Source: Singulisphaera sp. GP187 (lineage in GTDB: Bacteria > Planctomycetota > Phycisphaerae > Phycisphaerales > SM1A02). Taken from it: a stretch of DNA of 64,000 nucleotides. Under the pieces are notes generated by a model. That model was not told the origin of the DNA. It saw only the letters and a list, made by a program, of their open reading frames with translations, and did not search any database. Numbering within the stretch: the first letter of the stretch is position 1; each line of letters opens with the position of its first letter. Where the stretch lies: contig CAMBXO010000005.1 of assembly GCA_945871915.1 (NCBI GenBank), forward strand, positions 1-64,000, in the 5' to 3' direction. Shown here in pieces: positions 51,484 through 60,742 of this stretch. The translations under genes were made by a program, and so were the position numbers.

Positions 51484-53149
51484 TGGATCGCAGCGTCAGC
51501 ACGGTAAGACTTCGATCGGTCAACTGGGATTGCACCTGCGTTGAAAATCGTTTGGCAAGGCCTGCCGCACGATCTGTTCCCAACGCGAGTGTGACGGATC
51601 CTTCTGTGAGCCATTGCGGTAACAGGTTGCCCAGTTGTTCTACGCTGATCAGTCGCTGAGACTCTTGGGGAATTCCAAGTTCATTGTCAAATTCACCAGG
51701 GTCACCCAGAATCACGATGTCCGTTCGACCGGAAACCCAACCGATGGAATGTCCCATTGGGTTGATTGCCACCACTCGAATGGAATTTCGTAAGGCATCT
51801 TCCGCTTGTTGCAGAATGTCCCATGGTGCCTTGGTGGGGGAGAGCAGTGCAGTGGGCATGAACACGTGAACGCAGGCCAACAACGGAACGGCGACCCATG
51901 CGGTTCGCACCAGCCATTGCACAGCCGCGGTTGCTTGATGTGCAAACTCGTCAAGCCACGACCACGCCAAGAACACAATTCCAAAGAGAAACCATCGGGT
52001 GGTGGAGTGATCGAGCCAAAGGATTGGAGCCCCCCAATGGAGCCAATCCGCTAGGGCGAATGCAAACATGGCCACCGCCAAGCATCGCACAATCCATTGA
52101 ACCCACCATGTCGCACGGTCACGAGACGTGGAAGTTCCCTCTCGCCACTGCAACAGTCCGATGGACAACATCACAGCGATTGCAGGAAAGAGTGGCAAGA
52201 CATAAGTAGGCAACTTCCCTTTGCTCAGGCTCATGGCCAAGAGTGGTGGAACGATCCAGCACCAGCAAAACCGTAGCCCGCTCCGCAGGGCCAGGTGGCC
52301 GCGGAGTGCTTTCCATGCGCGAGGGGCAATCAGGATCCAGAATGTGCTGCCACCAAGTAGCACCACCGACAGAAGCCACCACGGTTGCAGGTGCTGATTG
52401 CTATCGGGAGACGCGAATCGCCGGACATGTTCGACAAGCACAAAGTAATTCCAAAATTCAGGTTCACTCTGATGCAGTTTCCATGCGAGCGGGCCAGCGG
52501 AGAGTGTTGCCCCAAGCAGTGGAAGCCACGGCATGGTGAACACATCACGCCATCGCTTCTGCCAGCACAGATAAGTAAACGCAGCCAGCGCGGGAATGGC
52601 TAGTCCCAACAGACCCTTGGTCAAGAAAGCCAACCCGGCCGCCACACCGCTGGCCACTAGCCACGCCGCACGCGGTCGGTGAGTGGATTCTGTTGCAACA
52701 AAAAAGAATGCAATGGCCAGCGTGGTCCACGCTGTAAAGATGGAGTCGAAAATCGCAACCGTTCCAATGACCATAGGAAACACCATCGTGAGTTGCACCA
52801 TGGCAGCCAGTGGCGCGGAGACTCGTCGCGAAGTCATTTTCGAAGCCACCATGCCTGCAGCAAGGGCGGTGATCAGTGATGCGATTGCCGATGGGAGTCG
52901 GATGGCAAAGGCGTTGTGCCCAAAGGTGGCCACGCTTGCCGCGATGCACCATGTGCCAAACGGTGGCTTCTCAAAATAGGTGAAGCCCAGCATGCGAAGT
53001 TTGAACCACTCGCCGCTGGCCAGCATTTCGGTGGCCATGGCGCCGTAGCGAGCTTCATCCGGCGTCACCATGGGTCGAGCCCATAGCAGGGCGAGATACA
53101 ACACCACAAAGATCAAGCCGACCTGAATCCACAACCTCCTCTGGCTCAT
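51446..53149 (-). CDS. arnT: Undecaprenyl-phosphate-L-Ara4N transferase-like glycosyltransferase (ArnT)
   Basis: GT-C (GT83) membrane glycosyltransferase that moves L-Ara4N from undecaprenyl phosphate to lipid A. 567 residues with about 12 hydrophobic helices. The catalytic first loop is MVTPDEARYGAMATEMLASG, followed by WFKLRMLGFTYFEKPPFGTW, close to E. coli ArnT. A periplasmic C-terminal part follows. The start ATG at 53149 avoids the extra codon at 53152. Last gene of the arnBCADT run; a generic ArnT/PMT-like transferase is the alternative if it stood alone. Confidence 0.85.
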   Translation of the reverse strand: MSQRRLWIQVGLIFVVLYLALLWARPMVTPDEARYGAMATEMLASGEWFKLRMLGFTYFEKPPFGTWCIAASVATFGHNAFAIRLPSAIASLITALAAGMVASKMTSRRVSAPLAAMVQLTMVFPMVIGTVAIFDSIFTAWTTLAIAFFFVATESTHRPRAAWLVASGVAAGLAFLTKGLLGLAIPALAAFTYLCWQKRWRDVFTMPWLPLLGATLSAGPLAWKLHQSEPEFWNYFVLVEHVRRFASPDSNQHLQPWWLLSVVLLGGSTFWILIAPRAWKALRGHLALRSGLRFCWCWIVPPLLAMSLSKGKLPTYVLPLFPAIAVMLSIGLLQWREGTSTSRDRATWWVQWIVRCLAVAMFAFALADWLHWGAPILWLDHSTTRWFLFGIVFLAWSWLDEFAHQATAAVQWLVRTAWVAVPLLACVHVFMPTALLSPTKAPWDILQQAEDALRNSIRVVAINPMGHSIGWVSGRTDIVILGDPGEFDNELGIPQESQRLISVEQLGNLLPQWLTEGSVTLALGTDRAAGLAKRFSTQVQSQLTDRSLTVLTLRSITVDPDTHSTQP

Positions 53150-53218
53150 CACTCGGCGAGTTTATGCGATGCAATCCGATCAGGCGTTCTGCGGATACTC
53201 CCGGAGAGGATGGCGCGA

Positions 53219-54109
53219 TCAGGGTGCAGCGCCAACGCAGACCCATCCTTCACGACCCGCGATCGCGCCTCGTTTCACATGTCCCGTGGGATACGAGGAA
53301 AATTGCTTGAGCCAATCACAGAGTGGCTCAAAGGTGTGACCGGCAGCGATCGCGGAATCAAGAAATTGCTCAAACAAGGTCGCCTTCACGCCGCCTTCGC
53401 ACTCCGCGTGAATGGTGAGGACATGGGGTTTGTTGTCGGCCATCCGTGCAAGAAGAGACGCGTTCCACTTTGCGTCCGCATCTCTTTCGCGACGAACTCC
53501 CTCGTCGTAGGTGGGCAAGTCCACCGGGACTTGCAATTGCGTCAACGCGGTGCCTTTCACCATCGGGAAAAATGGCGAAGCGATTCCGCGAGCGTCGCTT
53601 CGATAGCGAAAGGCATGGGAGGCTGGCAATGAAAGCAATCGTTCATCCAGCCGCCAGCCCGGAGCCGCAGCGGTTTCGGGTGGGCGGCGGTACACGCGTT
53701 CAAACGCTTCGATGGCTTTGTAAAGTTCGTCCTGCATCGCCGCCAGACTCAGCCGATCGGCACCCATCTGCCAACGGTGGTGATCCCATGCATGCACGCC
53801 TACTTCATGCCCGGCTTTTTCAGGCATGCGAAGCGTGTCAGCCAGATGATCCGAAATCACTGGCCCCGGCCACAGCGTTCCTCGCAACAAAATTTCCCAG
53901 CCATACAGGCTTGGCGCGCCGGAGCGAAGCATTTTGATTGCGAAGGCAGGCTTCAGTAATCGCCACGCATGCCGACCCATATTGTCCGGCCCCAGCGTGA
54001 CATACCACGTGGCCCGGATGCCGCGTTTCGTAAGCGTGTGCAGAAGACGTGGCACGCCGTCGCGTGTGCCGCGAAAAGTGTCCACATCAATACGAAGTCC
54101 AATGCTCAC
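53219..54109 (-). CDS. arnD: 4-deoxy-4-formamido-L-arabinose-phosphoundecaprenol deformylase (ArnD)
   Basis: Polysaccharide-deacetylase-fold (NodB/CE4) metal hydrolase removing the formyl group from undecaprenyl-phosphate-L-Ara4FN. 296 residues. The N-terminal GLRIDVDTFRGTRDGVPRLL is nearly the same as enterobacterial ArnD, with the metal Asp in VDTF. GPDNMGRHAWRLLKPAFAIK and VGVHAWDHHRWQ (His motif) follow. It lies 7 bases after arnA and 69 bases before arnT. Confidence 0.92.
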   Translation of the reverse strand: MSIGLRIDVDTFRGTRDGVPRLLHTLTKRGIRATWYVTLGPDNMGRHAWRLLKPAFAIKMLRSGAPSLYGWEILLRGTLWPGPVISDHLADTLRMPEKAGHEVGVHAWDHHRWQMGADRLSLAAMQDELYKAIEAFERVYRRPPETAAAPGWRLDERLLSLPASHAFRYRSDARGIASPFFPMVKGTALTQLQVPVDLPTYDEGVRRERDADAKWNASLLARMADNKPHVLTIHAECEGGVKATLFEQFLDSAIAAGHTFEPLCDWLKQFSSYPTGHVKRGAIAGREGWVCVGAAP

Positions 54110-54116
54110 GCGTTCA

Positions 54117-56159
54117 TTATCGCTTGTGTGCCGCGGCGGTCGTGGCGGCTGCTCGAACGTGTGGAGTGGCCGTTCCCGATACGGTCAGTCCATTGCTCTT
54201 GGCATGCTGCCGCAGAAACCAATCGAGCGTTCGCTCGACGCTTTGACGCGTGGTGATCGTGGGTTCCCAGCCAAGGTGAGTCTTGGCGTTGCGAATGCTG
54301 GGGCGACGATGCTGCACATCTTCGTAGCCCTGTCCGTAATACCGAGTGCTTTCCACTTCGGCAAAGCCTGCGAAGGGTGGATATAGGTTTCGCAACGGAT
54401 GGCGATCGAAGGCTTCCACCAGCATTTCGGCCAATTCGCGAATGCTGGCCTCATTCACCGGATTGCCAATGTTGAAGATGCGGCCATTGCACGCACCGTC
54501 CTTGTTGGCAATCACTCGCCACAACGCCTCGATGCCTTCGTCCACATCGGTAAAGCATCGCTTCTGCTCACCACCATCCACCAACAGAATGGGCGTGCCT
54601 TCAACAAGATTCAGAATCAATTGCGTGATCGCGCGGCTGCTTCCAATGCGAGCGGAGTCCAGTGAATCCAGCCGTGGGCCGATCCAATTGAAGGGGCGGA
54701 ACAGCGAGAATTGCAAGTTGCGCTGAAAGCCGTAGGCCCAGATCACTCGATCGAGCAATTGTTTGCTGGTGGAGTAGATCCATCGCTGCCGATGGATGGG
54801 GCCGGTCACGCAGGTGCTGGTCTCTTCGTCAAATTCTCCATCGGTGCACATGCCGTACACCTCGCTGGTGCTTGGAAAGACCAGACGCTTTTGAAAGCGC
54901 ACGCAGTCGCGGATCACGCGAAGATTTTCTTCGAAGTCCAGTTCGAACACTCGAAGCGGATTCCGCACATATTCGATCGGCGTGGCAATGGCGACCAGCG
55001 GAAGAATGACATCGCACTTTCGCACATGAAATTCCACCCATTCGCGGTTGATGCTGATGTCGCCCTCGACAAAGTGAAACCGCGGATGATCCATCAGCGT
55101 TCCCAAATTGTCTGAGTTCAGATCCATTCCGAAGACTTCATAGTTCTGATCCTGCAGGATTCGCTCGCTCAGGTGGCTGCCGATGAACCCGTTCACGCCA
55201 AGAATCAGCACGCGGGTTGGTTTGGAACTCTTGGTGCCAACGGAACCCTTGCCGAGTTTCATTTTTGGAACCAGATTGATTTCGCGAGCCAGTTGCTCGC
55301 CGCTTGCCCACAAGCCGTCGGCGGATTGCCCTTGAATAATTTCGATTGCCCCATTGCCGCACGCAATTGAAAGTGGATTCAGCGACAGCACTTCGCCGGG
55401 TGCGCCGGAACCGCGTGCGATAGCACTCTTCCACACAATAAATTTGCGGCCGCTGGCAAAGGTGAAGGCGCCAGGCCATGGATGTGCCACGCCTCGAGCG
55501 AGGTTGTGAATGGATTCCGCGCTGCAACTCCAATCGATTTCGCCATTCTCTGCACCGCGACGACCATTCACGGTTGCCTTGCTTTCATCCTGCGGTGTTC
55601 GCGAAGCCTTGCCTGATTTCACCAGAGGCAACGTCTCATCAAGCAGCGCTTCACTTTCGCGGGCCAACTGATAGGTGAGCGAACGGGCATCGGCCTCCGC
55701 GGCAATGGCGACTCGTCGCTGTGAAATGATGTCGCCGGTATCGGCCTTGTCCCCCATGTGATGCAGCGTGACGCCGGTTTCGTTTTCTCCATGCACCAGA
55801 ACCCAGTTGATGGGGCAACGCCCTCGATGCTTTGGAAGCAGCGAACTATGTAAGTTCAAACAGCCCGCTGGGAACAAGGCTCGAACGGACTTGGGAATCA
55901 AATTTCGATAATGGAAACTCAGCAGCAACTCAGGCTTCATGGCCTTGATGCGCTCAATCCAGATTGGATGATCGAGTTTCTCTGGTGCATGCACCGCAAT
56001 GCCATGTTCGGCTGCAAGTCGCGCCACGCTTGCGTACCAACTGCCCTCGTTGGGATCGTCTCGATGCGTGAACACCGCCACCACATCGAGTTGATTGCGA
56101 AGCGTTGCCCGAAGCGCCGCGGCGCCGATTTCGTGATATGCAAAGACAATGGTGCGCAT
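54117..56159 (-). CDS. arnA: Bifunctional UDP-Ara4N formyltransferase/UDP-GlcA decarboxylase (ArnA)
   Basis: 680 residues, both halves intact. Residues 1-300 are the 10-formyl-THF-dependent formyltransferase: [20 protein letters not shown] near 101, with the catalytic Asn/His pair. Residues about 320-660 form an SDR domain with [25 protein letters not shown], and [16 protein letters not shown] (Y-x3-K). It oxidatively decarboxylates UDP-glucuronic acid and N-formylates UDP-L-Ara4N. Coupled to arnC (12 bases) and arnD (7 bases). Confidence 0.93.
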   Translation of the reverse strand: MRTIVFAYHEIGAAALRATLRNQLDVVAVFTHRDDPNEGSWYASVARLAAEHGIAVHAPEKLDHPIWIERIKAMKPELLLSFHYRNLIPKSVRALFPAGCLNLHSSLLPKHRGRCPINWVLVHGENETGVTLHHMGDKADTGDIISQRRVAIAAEADARSLTYQLARESEALLDETLPLVKSGKASRTPQDESKATVNGRRGAENGEIDWSCSAESIHNLARGVAHPWPGAFTFASGRKFIVWKSAIARGSGAPGEVLSLNPLSIACGNGAIEIIQGQSADGLWASGEQLAREINLVPKMKLGKGSVGTKSSKPTRVLILGVNGFIGSHLSERILQDQNYEVFGMDLNSDNLGTLMDHPRFHFVEGDISINREWVEFHVRKCDVILPLVAIATPIEYVRNPLRVFELDFEENLRVIRDCVRFQKRLVFPSTSEVYGMCTDGEFDEETSTCVTGPIHRQRWIYSTSKQLLDRVIWAYGFQRNLQFSLFRPFNWIGPRLDSLDSARIGSSRAITQLILNLVEGTPILLVDGGEQKRCFTDVDEGIEALWRVIANKDGACNGRIFNIGNPVNEASIRELAEMLVEAFDRHPLRNLYPPFAGFAEVESTRYYGQGYEDVQHRRPSIRNAKTHLGWEPTITTRQSVERTLDWFLRQHAKSNGLTVSGTATPHVRAAATTAAAHKR

Positions 56160-56171
56160 GAATGGGTTTCC

Positions 56172-57152
56172 TTAGGAGTGAACGCGGTCGTGCGTCGTGC
56201 GAGTGGGTTCGCCGAGTGTTTCGCCCACGATCCGATCGAGAATGTAGCGGGGGCGTTCTCGCACATCGCTATGAATTCGGCCAACATATTCGCCCATCAA
56301 TCCCAGCGCCACAAATTGAGCGCCGACGAAGAAGAACAGAACGGCAAACAGGGTGAAAATTCCCTGCCCGGCCCATTCGGAGCCGTAGGCAAAGCGAAGC
56401 ACCAGCAGCAGGGCACCAAACACAATCGATAGAGACGAAATGCCAAGACCCATCCACGAGAGCAGGCGAAGTGGACCGGCGGTCATGCAGGTGAGCAGAT
56501 CAAATTGCAGATTGATCAGTTTCATAAATGAATACTTGCTGGTGCCAGCGGAACGCTCAGCATGACTGACCGGAATTTCTGTGACGCGCTTGGCAAACAG
56601 ATTGGCCAATACCGGAAGGAATGTGGTTCGTTCTCGGCAGGTCAGCATCGCATCAACCACTTGGCGTCGGTACCCGCGCAACATGCATCCATAGTCATGC
56701 AGGATCACCCCGGTGGAGTGCCGCACCATCAGGTTCACCATGCCACTAAAGAGTTTTCGAAACGTAGCGTCCTTGCGATCACTGCGAACGCTGCCCACCA
56801 CATCAAAGCCCTCATCCATCTTGGCCACAATCCGCCCGATTTCTTCAGGTGGATTCTGAAGGTCCGCATCAAGCGTGATCAGAATGTCACCGTGGGCGTT
56901 GGCAAATCCGCACAGAATGGCATTGTGCTGTCCGGCGTTTCGATACAGCAGTAACGCCTTCACTTCACCGGGATACGCCTGTGCAAAATCAGTCAACATC
57001 TCCGTGCTGCCATCTCGACTTCCGTCGTCTACCAACAGCAGTTCCCACGGGCGACCCAGCGCGCGACCCGCCGCAAGCGTGCGACGCACCAACTCCGGAA
57101 GGTTTTCCCGTTCGTTGTAGACCGGAATCACAATGCTGACGGACGAATTCAT
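56172..57152 (-). CDS. arnC: Undecaprenyl-phosphate 4-deoxy-4-formamido-L-arabinose transferase (ArnC)
   Basis: 326-residue GT2 (dolichyl-phosphate-mannose-synthase-like) transferase attaching L-Ara4FN to undecaprenyl phosphate. The nucleotide-binding site is VVIPVYNERENLPELV at the start and VDDGSRDGST near 42. DADLQNPPEEIGRIVAKMDE is near 98, and two membrane helices form the C-terminus (ISSLSIVFGALLLVLRF, TLFAVLFFFVGAQFVAL). Its ATG overlaps the arnB stop by 4 bases (57149-57152). Confidence 0.9.
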   Translation of the reverse strand: MNSSVSIVIPVYNERENLPELVRRTLAAGRALGRPWELLLVDDGSRDGSTEMLTDFAQAYPGEVKALLLYRNAGQHNAILCGFANAHGDILITLDADLQNPPEEIGRIVAKMDEGFDVVGSVRSDRKDATFRKLFSGMVNLMVRHSTGVILHDYGCMLRGYRRQVVDAMLTCRERTTFLPVLANLFAKRVTEIPVSHAERSAGTSKYSFMKLINLQFDLLTCMTAGPLRLLSWMGLGISSLSIVFGALLLVLRFAYGSEWAGQGIFTLFAVLFFFVGAQFVALGLMGEYVGRIHSDVRERPRYILDRIVGETLGEPTRTTHDRVHS

Positions 57153-58336
57153 CGAAGACCTCCAGCCACCGCCACGCGGCCGCGTGTGTTGGCCAGCGTT
57201 TCCTTGATGGCGTGAATCACATCCATCACATCAGCGTCTTGCATATCCGGAAACATAGGCAAGGTGCAGATGCGTTGGGAGTTCCATTCGGTGTTGGGCA
57301 ACTGGCCCATCCACTGGCCTCGGTTTTCTCGATACCAACGATGCGTGTGGCTGGCAACAAAGTGAATTCCAGTTCCAATGTTTCTGGCCTTCAAGCCCTC
57401 CATCAATTCCGTGCGTTCCATTCCGGATTTTCGTTCGTCCACTCGAACCACAAAAAGGTGGCGAGCGTGCCGATGACTCCACGCAGGATCGGCCAGTGGA
57501 AGAATGCCGTCGATTTCTGCAAGATGAGTGCGATACTGCTGGCTGATCGCTTCGCGGCGTGCGATCAACGCATCAAGCCGGGGCAACTGACGCAACGCCA
57601 GCACGGCATTCATATCTGGCAAGTTCTGCTTGAAGCCGGGTTGCTGCACTTCTGAGGTGGGGCTTCGACCTTGTTGAGCGCGATCGTGCGCATCCAATTC
57701 CAAACCATGGAATCGAAGGCGACGCACCGTGCGTGCCAAGGAGGCGTCGTTGGTGGTGAGCACGCCGCCCTCGCCACTGGTGATGTTCTTGATCGGATGC
57801 AGCGAGAAAATCGCGGAGTCGGTTCCGCCGATCTCGCGACCCTTGTACTGCGTGCCAATGGCGTGCGCGGCGTCTTCCAAAAGTGTCACGCCCTTGGCGC
57901 GGCAGATTGCTCGAATGCCATCAAGGTCTACAGGTGCACCGGCGTAATGCACTGGTATGACAACCTTCGTGCGCGGCGTGATCGCTGCGGCGATGGCATC
58001 AGGGCTTGCAAGGAGTGTGTCGCGATCCACATCTACAAACACATTCGTGGCGCCAAGCAACTCGACCATGTTGGGCGTACTCACCCAGGTCATGCTTGGA
58101 CCCACCACTTCGTCACCGGGTCCAACGCCGAGTGCCTTCAAGGCAAGGTGCATCAACGCCGTGCCGCTGGTTGCAGCGATTGCATGTACGGCACCGGTTC
58201 GCGTGGCGAACGCATCCTCAAGTGCAGCAACTTTTGGCCCCGTGGTAATCCAACCGCTTCGAAGCACCTCACTGATGGCGGCAATGTCCTCTTCGGTGAT
58301 GTTTGGCCTGCAAAAAGGCAGGAAGGTGTTCCGCAT
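57149..58336 (-). CDS. arnB: UDP-4-amino-4-deoxy-L-arabinose aminotransferase (ArnB)
   Basis: PLP-dependent DegT/DnrJ/EryC1 aminotransferase making UDP-L-Ara4N. 395 residues: FLPFCRPNITEEDIAAISEV near the start, SGWITTGPKVAALEDAFA, VVGPSMTWVSTPNMVE, LLEDAAHAIGTQYKG, and the PLP lysine in FSLHPIKNITSGEGG near 195. The start at 58336 (MRNTFLPF) fits E. coli ArnB. A longer in-frame start lies upstream within the Rrf2 intergenic region. First gene of the arn operon, divergent from an Rrf2 gene. Confidence 0.92.
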   Translation of the reverse strand: MRNTFLPFCRPNITEEDIAAISEVLRSGWITTGPKVAALEDAFATRTGAVHAIAATSGTALMHLALKALGVGPGDEVVGPSMTWVSTPNMVELLGATNVFVDVDRDTLLASPDAIAAAITPRTKVVIPVHYAGAPVDLDGIRAICRAKGVTLLEDAAHAIGTQYKGREIGGTDSAIFSLHPIKNITSGEGGVLTTNDASLARTVRRLRFHGLELDAHDRAQQGRSPTSEVQQPGFKQNLPDMNAVLALRQLPRLDALIARREAISQQYRTHLAEIDGILPLADPAWSHRHARHLFVVRVDERKSGMERTELMEGLKARNIGTGIHFVASHTHRWYRENRGQWMGQLPNTEWNSQRICTLPMFPDMQDADVMDVIHAIKETLANTRGRVAVAGGLR

Positions 58337-58498
58337 TCGTCCATAGTAGGGGAATGGCCCCTGTATTTCGAAAGCAACAGGCCGGGGGAGTGAATTTGAG
58401 GCATTTTGTGCTGCAAAGTGCATGGTCTGATCCAAAGCGGTCATAATTCGGATATCCCGCTCTTGATTCTTGAACCGGTTTCCGGTATCCCATTTGCC
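58337..58498. promoter_or_regulatory. Divergent promoter region between arnB and rrf2
   Basis: The 162 bases between the two start codons must hold promoters in both directions. A short ATA-N7-TAT element (about 58443-58455, ATAATTCGGATAT) is an imperfect palindrome that could be a regulator site, but this is weak. Confidence 0.3.
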
Positions 58499-58993
58499 AT
58501 GTACGGCAAGCAAACTGAACGAGCGATCTCGGCCATGAGCCGTCTTGCAGAAGTGTGGGATGGCGGCAAGACCCGGCTTTCGTCTGTGCAGATTGCGGAC
58601 AATCGAGCGTTGCCACGACCCATGGTGGCCAAACTTTTGACGGAACTTTCGCAAGCGGGATTGGTCACCGGTTCGCCAGGGCCCGGCGGGGGTTATGCCT
58701 TGTCGCGACCGCCAAAGGAAACAACGCTGCGGCAGGTTCACCAACTCTTTGAACGAGAAGACCTCAGCCGAACGTGTCCATTTGGTGGCGGCATTTGTGG
58801 GGCCGGGTCACCGTGCCCGATGCATCATCGGCTGGTGAGCATGCGTGAAAGTTTCGACGAGTATCTGAACGGCACCACCTTTGAGTGCTTTCGCGAAGCC
58901 GCGCAAGATCAGGGGCACAAGCCAGCGTTGACTGGTGCAGTCAACGGGCACCGCGAGAGTTGGCGTGCGCCGTTGACTCGCAAAGCGCATTGA
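58499..58993 (+). CDS. Rrf2-family transcriptional regulator, Fe-S type
   Basis: 164 residues. The winged HTH spans about residues 10-65 (RAISAMSRLAEVWDG, IADNRALPRPMVAKLLTELS, GPGGGYALSRPP), typical of IscR/NsrR/RirA. The C-terminal half has three cysteines, CPFGGGICGAGSPCP, at the place where Rrf2 regulators bind an Fe-S cluster. The cluster would let it respond to iron, oxygen or nitric oxide. The start at 58499 (MYGKQTERAI) fits the family. Confidence 0.85.
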   Translation: MYGKQTERAISAMSRLAEVWDGGKTRLSSVQIADNRALPRPMVAKLLTELSQAGLVTGSPGPGGGYALSRPPKETTLRQVHQLFEREDLSRTCPFGGGICGAGSPCPMHHRLVSMRESFDEYLNGTTFECFREAAQDQGHKPALTGAVNGHRESWRAPLTRKAH

Positions 58994-59082
58994 GCCCGTG
59001 ACGCCAAGTTGAGCGTGAAAAGTGAAAGTGGGGGCGCTGAATGTGAAACATGAATGAAAGTGGGGGGTGCTGCCGCGGAAAT

Positions 59083-59388
59083 TCAATCGCTTTCCGTTTC
59101 AAAGAGCAGGCCTCGCTCGACCACTGTGCGAAACTCTATGGGCCCCGGGAAGTTCTCGTAATCATCATTGGGATGCGTGTGAATCCACTCGACACATTGC
59201 ATCACGCAGGAAAACTGTGCGCGATCCCGCCAATCTTCGCCAAAGATGGTGTTGATACCCAGCCAAATATGTGCGTGGGCATTGCGATGAGCGAGCCCCG
59301 GATGCGGTTCGAGCTGTGATTGAATGGCCTCGGCCACCGCACGAACGCGAGCATTCACATCATGGAGCGAAGGCGATTGCACAGCCAC
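59083..59388 (-). CDS. Small uncharacterised protein
   Basis: About 101 residues with an unusual His/Trp-rich middle (GLAHRNAHAHIWLGINTIFG, then VEWIHTHPNDDYENFPGPIE). No family recognised and no signal peptide. The reading frame looks real because the composition is protein-like and no gene sits opposite. The start is unsure: a GTG at 59388 is chosen, and codons at 59391 or 59382 are possible. Confidence 0.45.
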   Translation of the reverse strand: MAVQSPSLHDVNARVRAVAEAIQSQLEPHPGLAHRNAHAHIWLGINTIFGEDWRDRAQFSCVMQCVEWIHTHPNDDYENFPGPIEFRTVVERGLLFETESD

Positions 59389-59478
59389 CAAAGTACCGCC
59401 ACAAGTCGCCCGAAGTGCAATGCATTGCCGACTCTCCGCGTGGTGGCTACCCTGCGATTCACGTCGGGGGGACAATCA

Positions 59479-59560
59479 GGGCGGATACTCAAGTGGTCAA
59501 CGAGGACAGACTGTAAATCTGTTGGCTTAGCCTTCGGGGGTTCGAATCCCTCTCCGCCCA
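59479..59560 (+). tRNA. tRNA-Tyr (anticodon GTA)
   Basis: 82-base tRNA. Acceptor stem GGGCGGA (59479-59485) pairs with TCCGCCC (59553-59559), discriminator A. Anticodon arm ACAGA-CTGTAAA-TCTGT has anticodon GTA. It has a long variable arm (class II, tyrosine type, around 59522-59536) and T-loop TTCGAAT. CCA is not encoded. Confidence 0.93.
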
Positions 59561-59570
59561 CTGCACTGTA

Positions 59571-59601
59571 AGAGAGCGGCACCCTTCGGGTGGCGCTCTC
59601 T
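59571..59601 (+). terminator. Intrinsic terminator after tRNA-Tyr
   Basis: AGAGAGCG and CGCTCTCT arms with inner GCACCC/GGGTG pairing around a TTCG loop (59571-59601), followed by TTCGTTT. A UUCG-capped hairpin 10 bases after the tRNA is a standard terminator. Confidence 0.75.
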
Positions 59602-59685
59602 TTCGTTTCGCGGGCGTCGAATCCCTTGCATCACTCCATGTTCTTTTTTCGAGCGGGTACGGAGCCGCGACGTCGCCGAGTCCGT

Positions 59686-60711
59686 TCAACCATAACCCAG
59701 CATGATCAGAGCAATATCGCCAAAGTCGACCATTCCGCTGCCGTCAAGATCTGCCGCGCAGGTGCACGGACCAAATTCGATCAATGCCAGCGCCACGTCG
59801 CCGAAGTCAACCACACCGCTGCAGTCAAGATCTTCAGCCACGCAGGGGGGAACCGTTTCAACTTCAATGTGCAATTGGGCGGCCTGTGCAAGTCCAAGAA
59901 CGACGAAGCCATTTTCCTTTGAATAGAACACTGGAAACGAGCCGCCCTGCTGCTGCACAATAGTGAGTGCACTGGCGGCGAAGAACACGCGACCCGCGTG
60001 CAGCCCCTGGCACAGGTAGGCCTGAATGCCGGGATCATTCACATCAACTTCAAAGTGCATGATGCTGTCACCGGGCACCAAGGCACCCGCGGCCAAACCG
60101 CTGATGGTGCCAGTGGCAAAGTTCCGCGCCTGAAACCCAAGCCGCGGATTATTTGAAACATCGCTCGGCGTACCGTCAACGTCCACCTCCGCGGCGAACG
60201 CGTTGCGCACGCCGGGATTCAAATAGCTCAGCCCGCCCTGAGCGAACACGGTTCCTTCGGCGAAGGTGTCGGCTGAGTGGCCGCCGCGAAACCCAACGCC
60301 GAAGAGCTCGACTGGCTGACCACTATCGCCGTCCACGGTGCGCCGCGAGTCGGTGCTTGGCAAGAACGTGGTCCAGTGATCTGGAGTTGGGTCGTAGTTG
60401 AACACCAAATTGTTCTGCACCTGGAGCGTCACTTCGGCGCTGGTCACGCGATACCCCGCCGCACTTCCACCTCGTGGAATCGCCAGATCGGTTTCAAATG
60501 CCAGAAGGATCTGCCCATCCCGCGCATCGAATTGCGAGGGCACCTCGCGATCGCTTCCAAACACGCTCATGGTCGCCCGGGTGCCGGGCGTGCTATTGAA
60601 TGGATACATCCACCGATCAAGCTGGGGCTGGTCAAACAGCACATCAAAAGTGTCGGCAAAAGTGTGTGCGGCGAATGCGACGACAAGGAAAATGTGCAGT
60701 GCGATACGCAT
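59686..60711 (-). CDS. Secreted protein with dockerin-like C-terminal repeats
   Basis: 341 residues. The signal peptide is RIALHIFLVVAFAAHTFA. The central 250 residues are beta-rich with no enzyme motif (VTSAEVTLQVQNNLVFNYDP). The C-terminal 55 residues contain two calcium-loop repeats, LDCSGVVDFGDVALALIEFG and LDGSGMVDFGDIALIMLGYG, joined by PCTC, the dockerin form found in Phycisphaera. These repeats usually bind surface partners or an anchoring signal. The start at 60711 is the first ATG; an upstream TTG exists at 60723. Confidence 0.75.
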   Translation of the reverse strand: MRIALHIFLVVAFAAHTFADTFDVLFDQPQLDRWMYPFNSTPGTRATMSVFGSDREVPSQFDARDGQILLAFETDLAIPRGGSAAGYRVTSAEVTLQVQNNLVFNYDPTPDHWTTFLPSTDSRRTVDGDSGQPVELFGVGFRGGHSADTFAEGTVFAQGGLSYLNPGVRNAFAAEVDVDGTPSDVSNNPRLGFQARNFATGTISGLAAGALVPGDSIMHFEVDVNDPGIQAYLCQGLHAGRVFFAASALTIVQQQGGSFPVFYSKENGFVVLGLAQAAQLHIEVETVPPCVAEDLDCSGVVDFGDVALALIEFGPCTCAADLDGSGMVDFGDIALIMLGYG

Positions 60712-60742
60712 TGTTTGTGGCAATAAGCGTACACTCTTTGCC

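Noticed and set aside
58337-58498. Longer ArnB start upstream (to about 58444 or 58744)
   Set aside because: It would extend into the Rrf2 gene or its leader and adds residues not found in ArnB proteins; the start at 58336 gives the family N-terminus.
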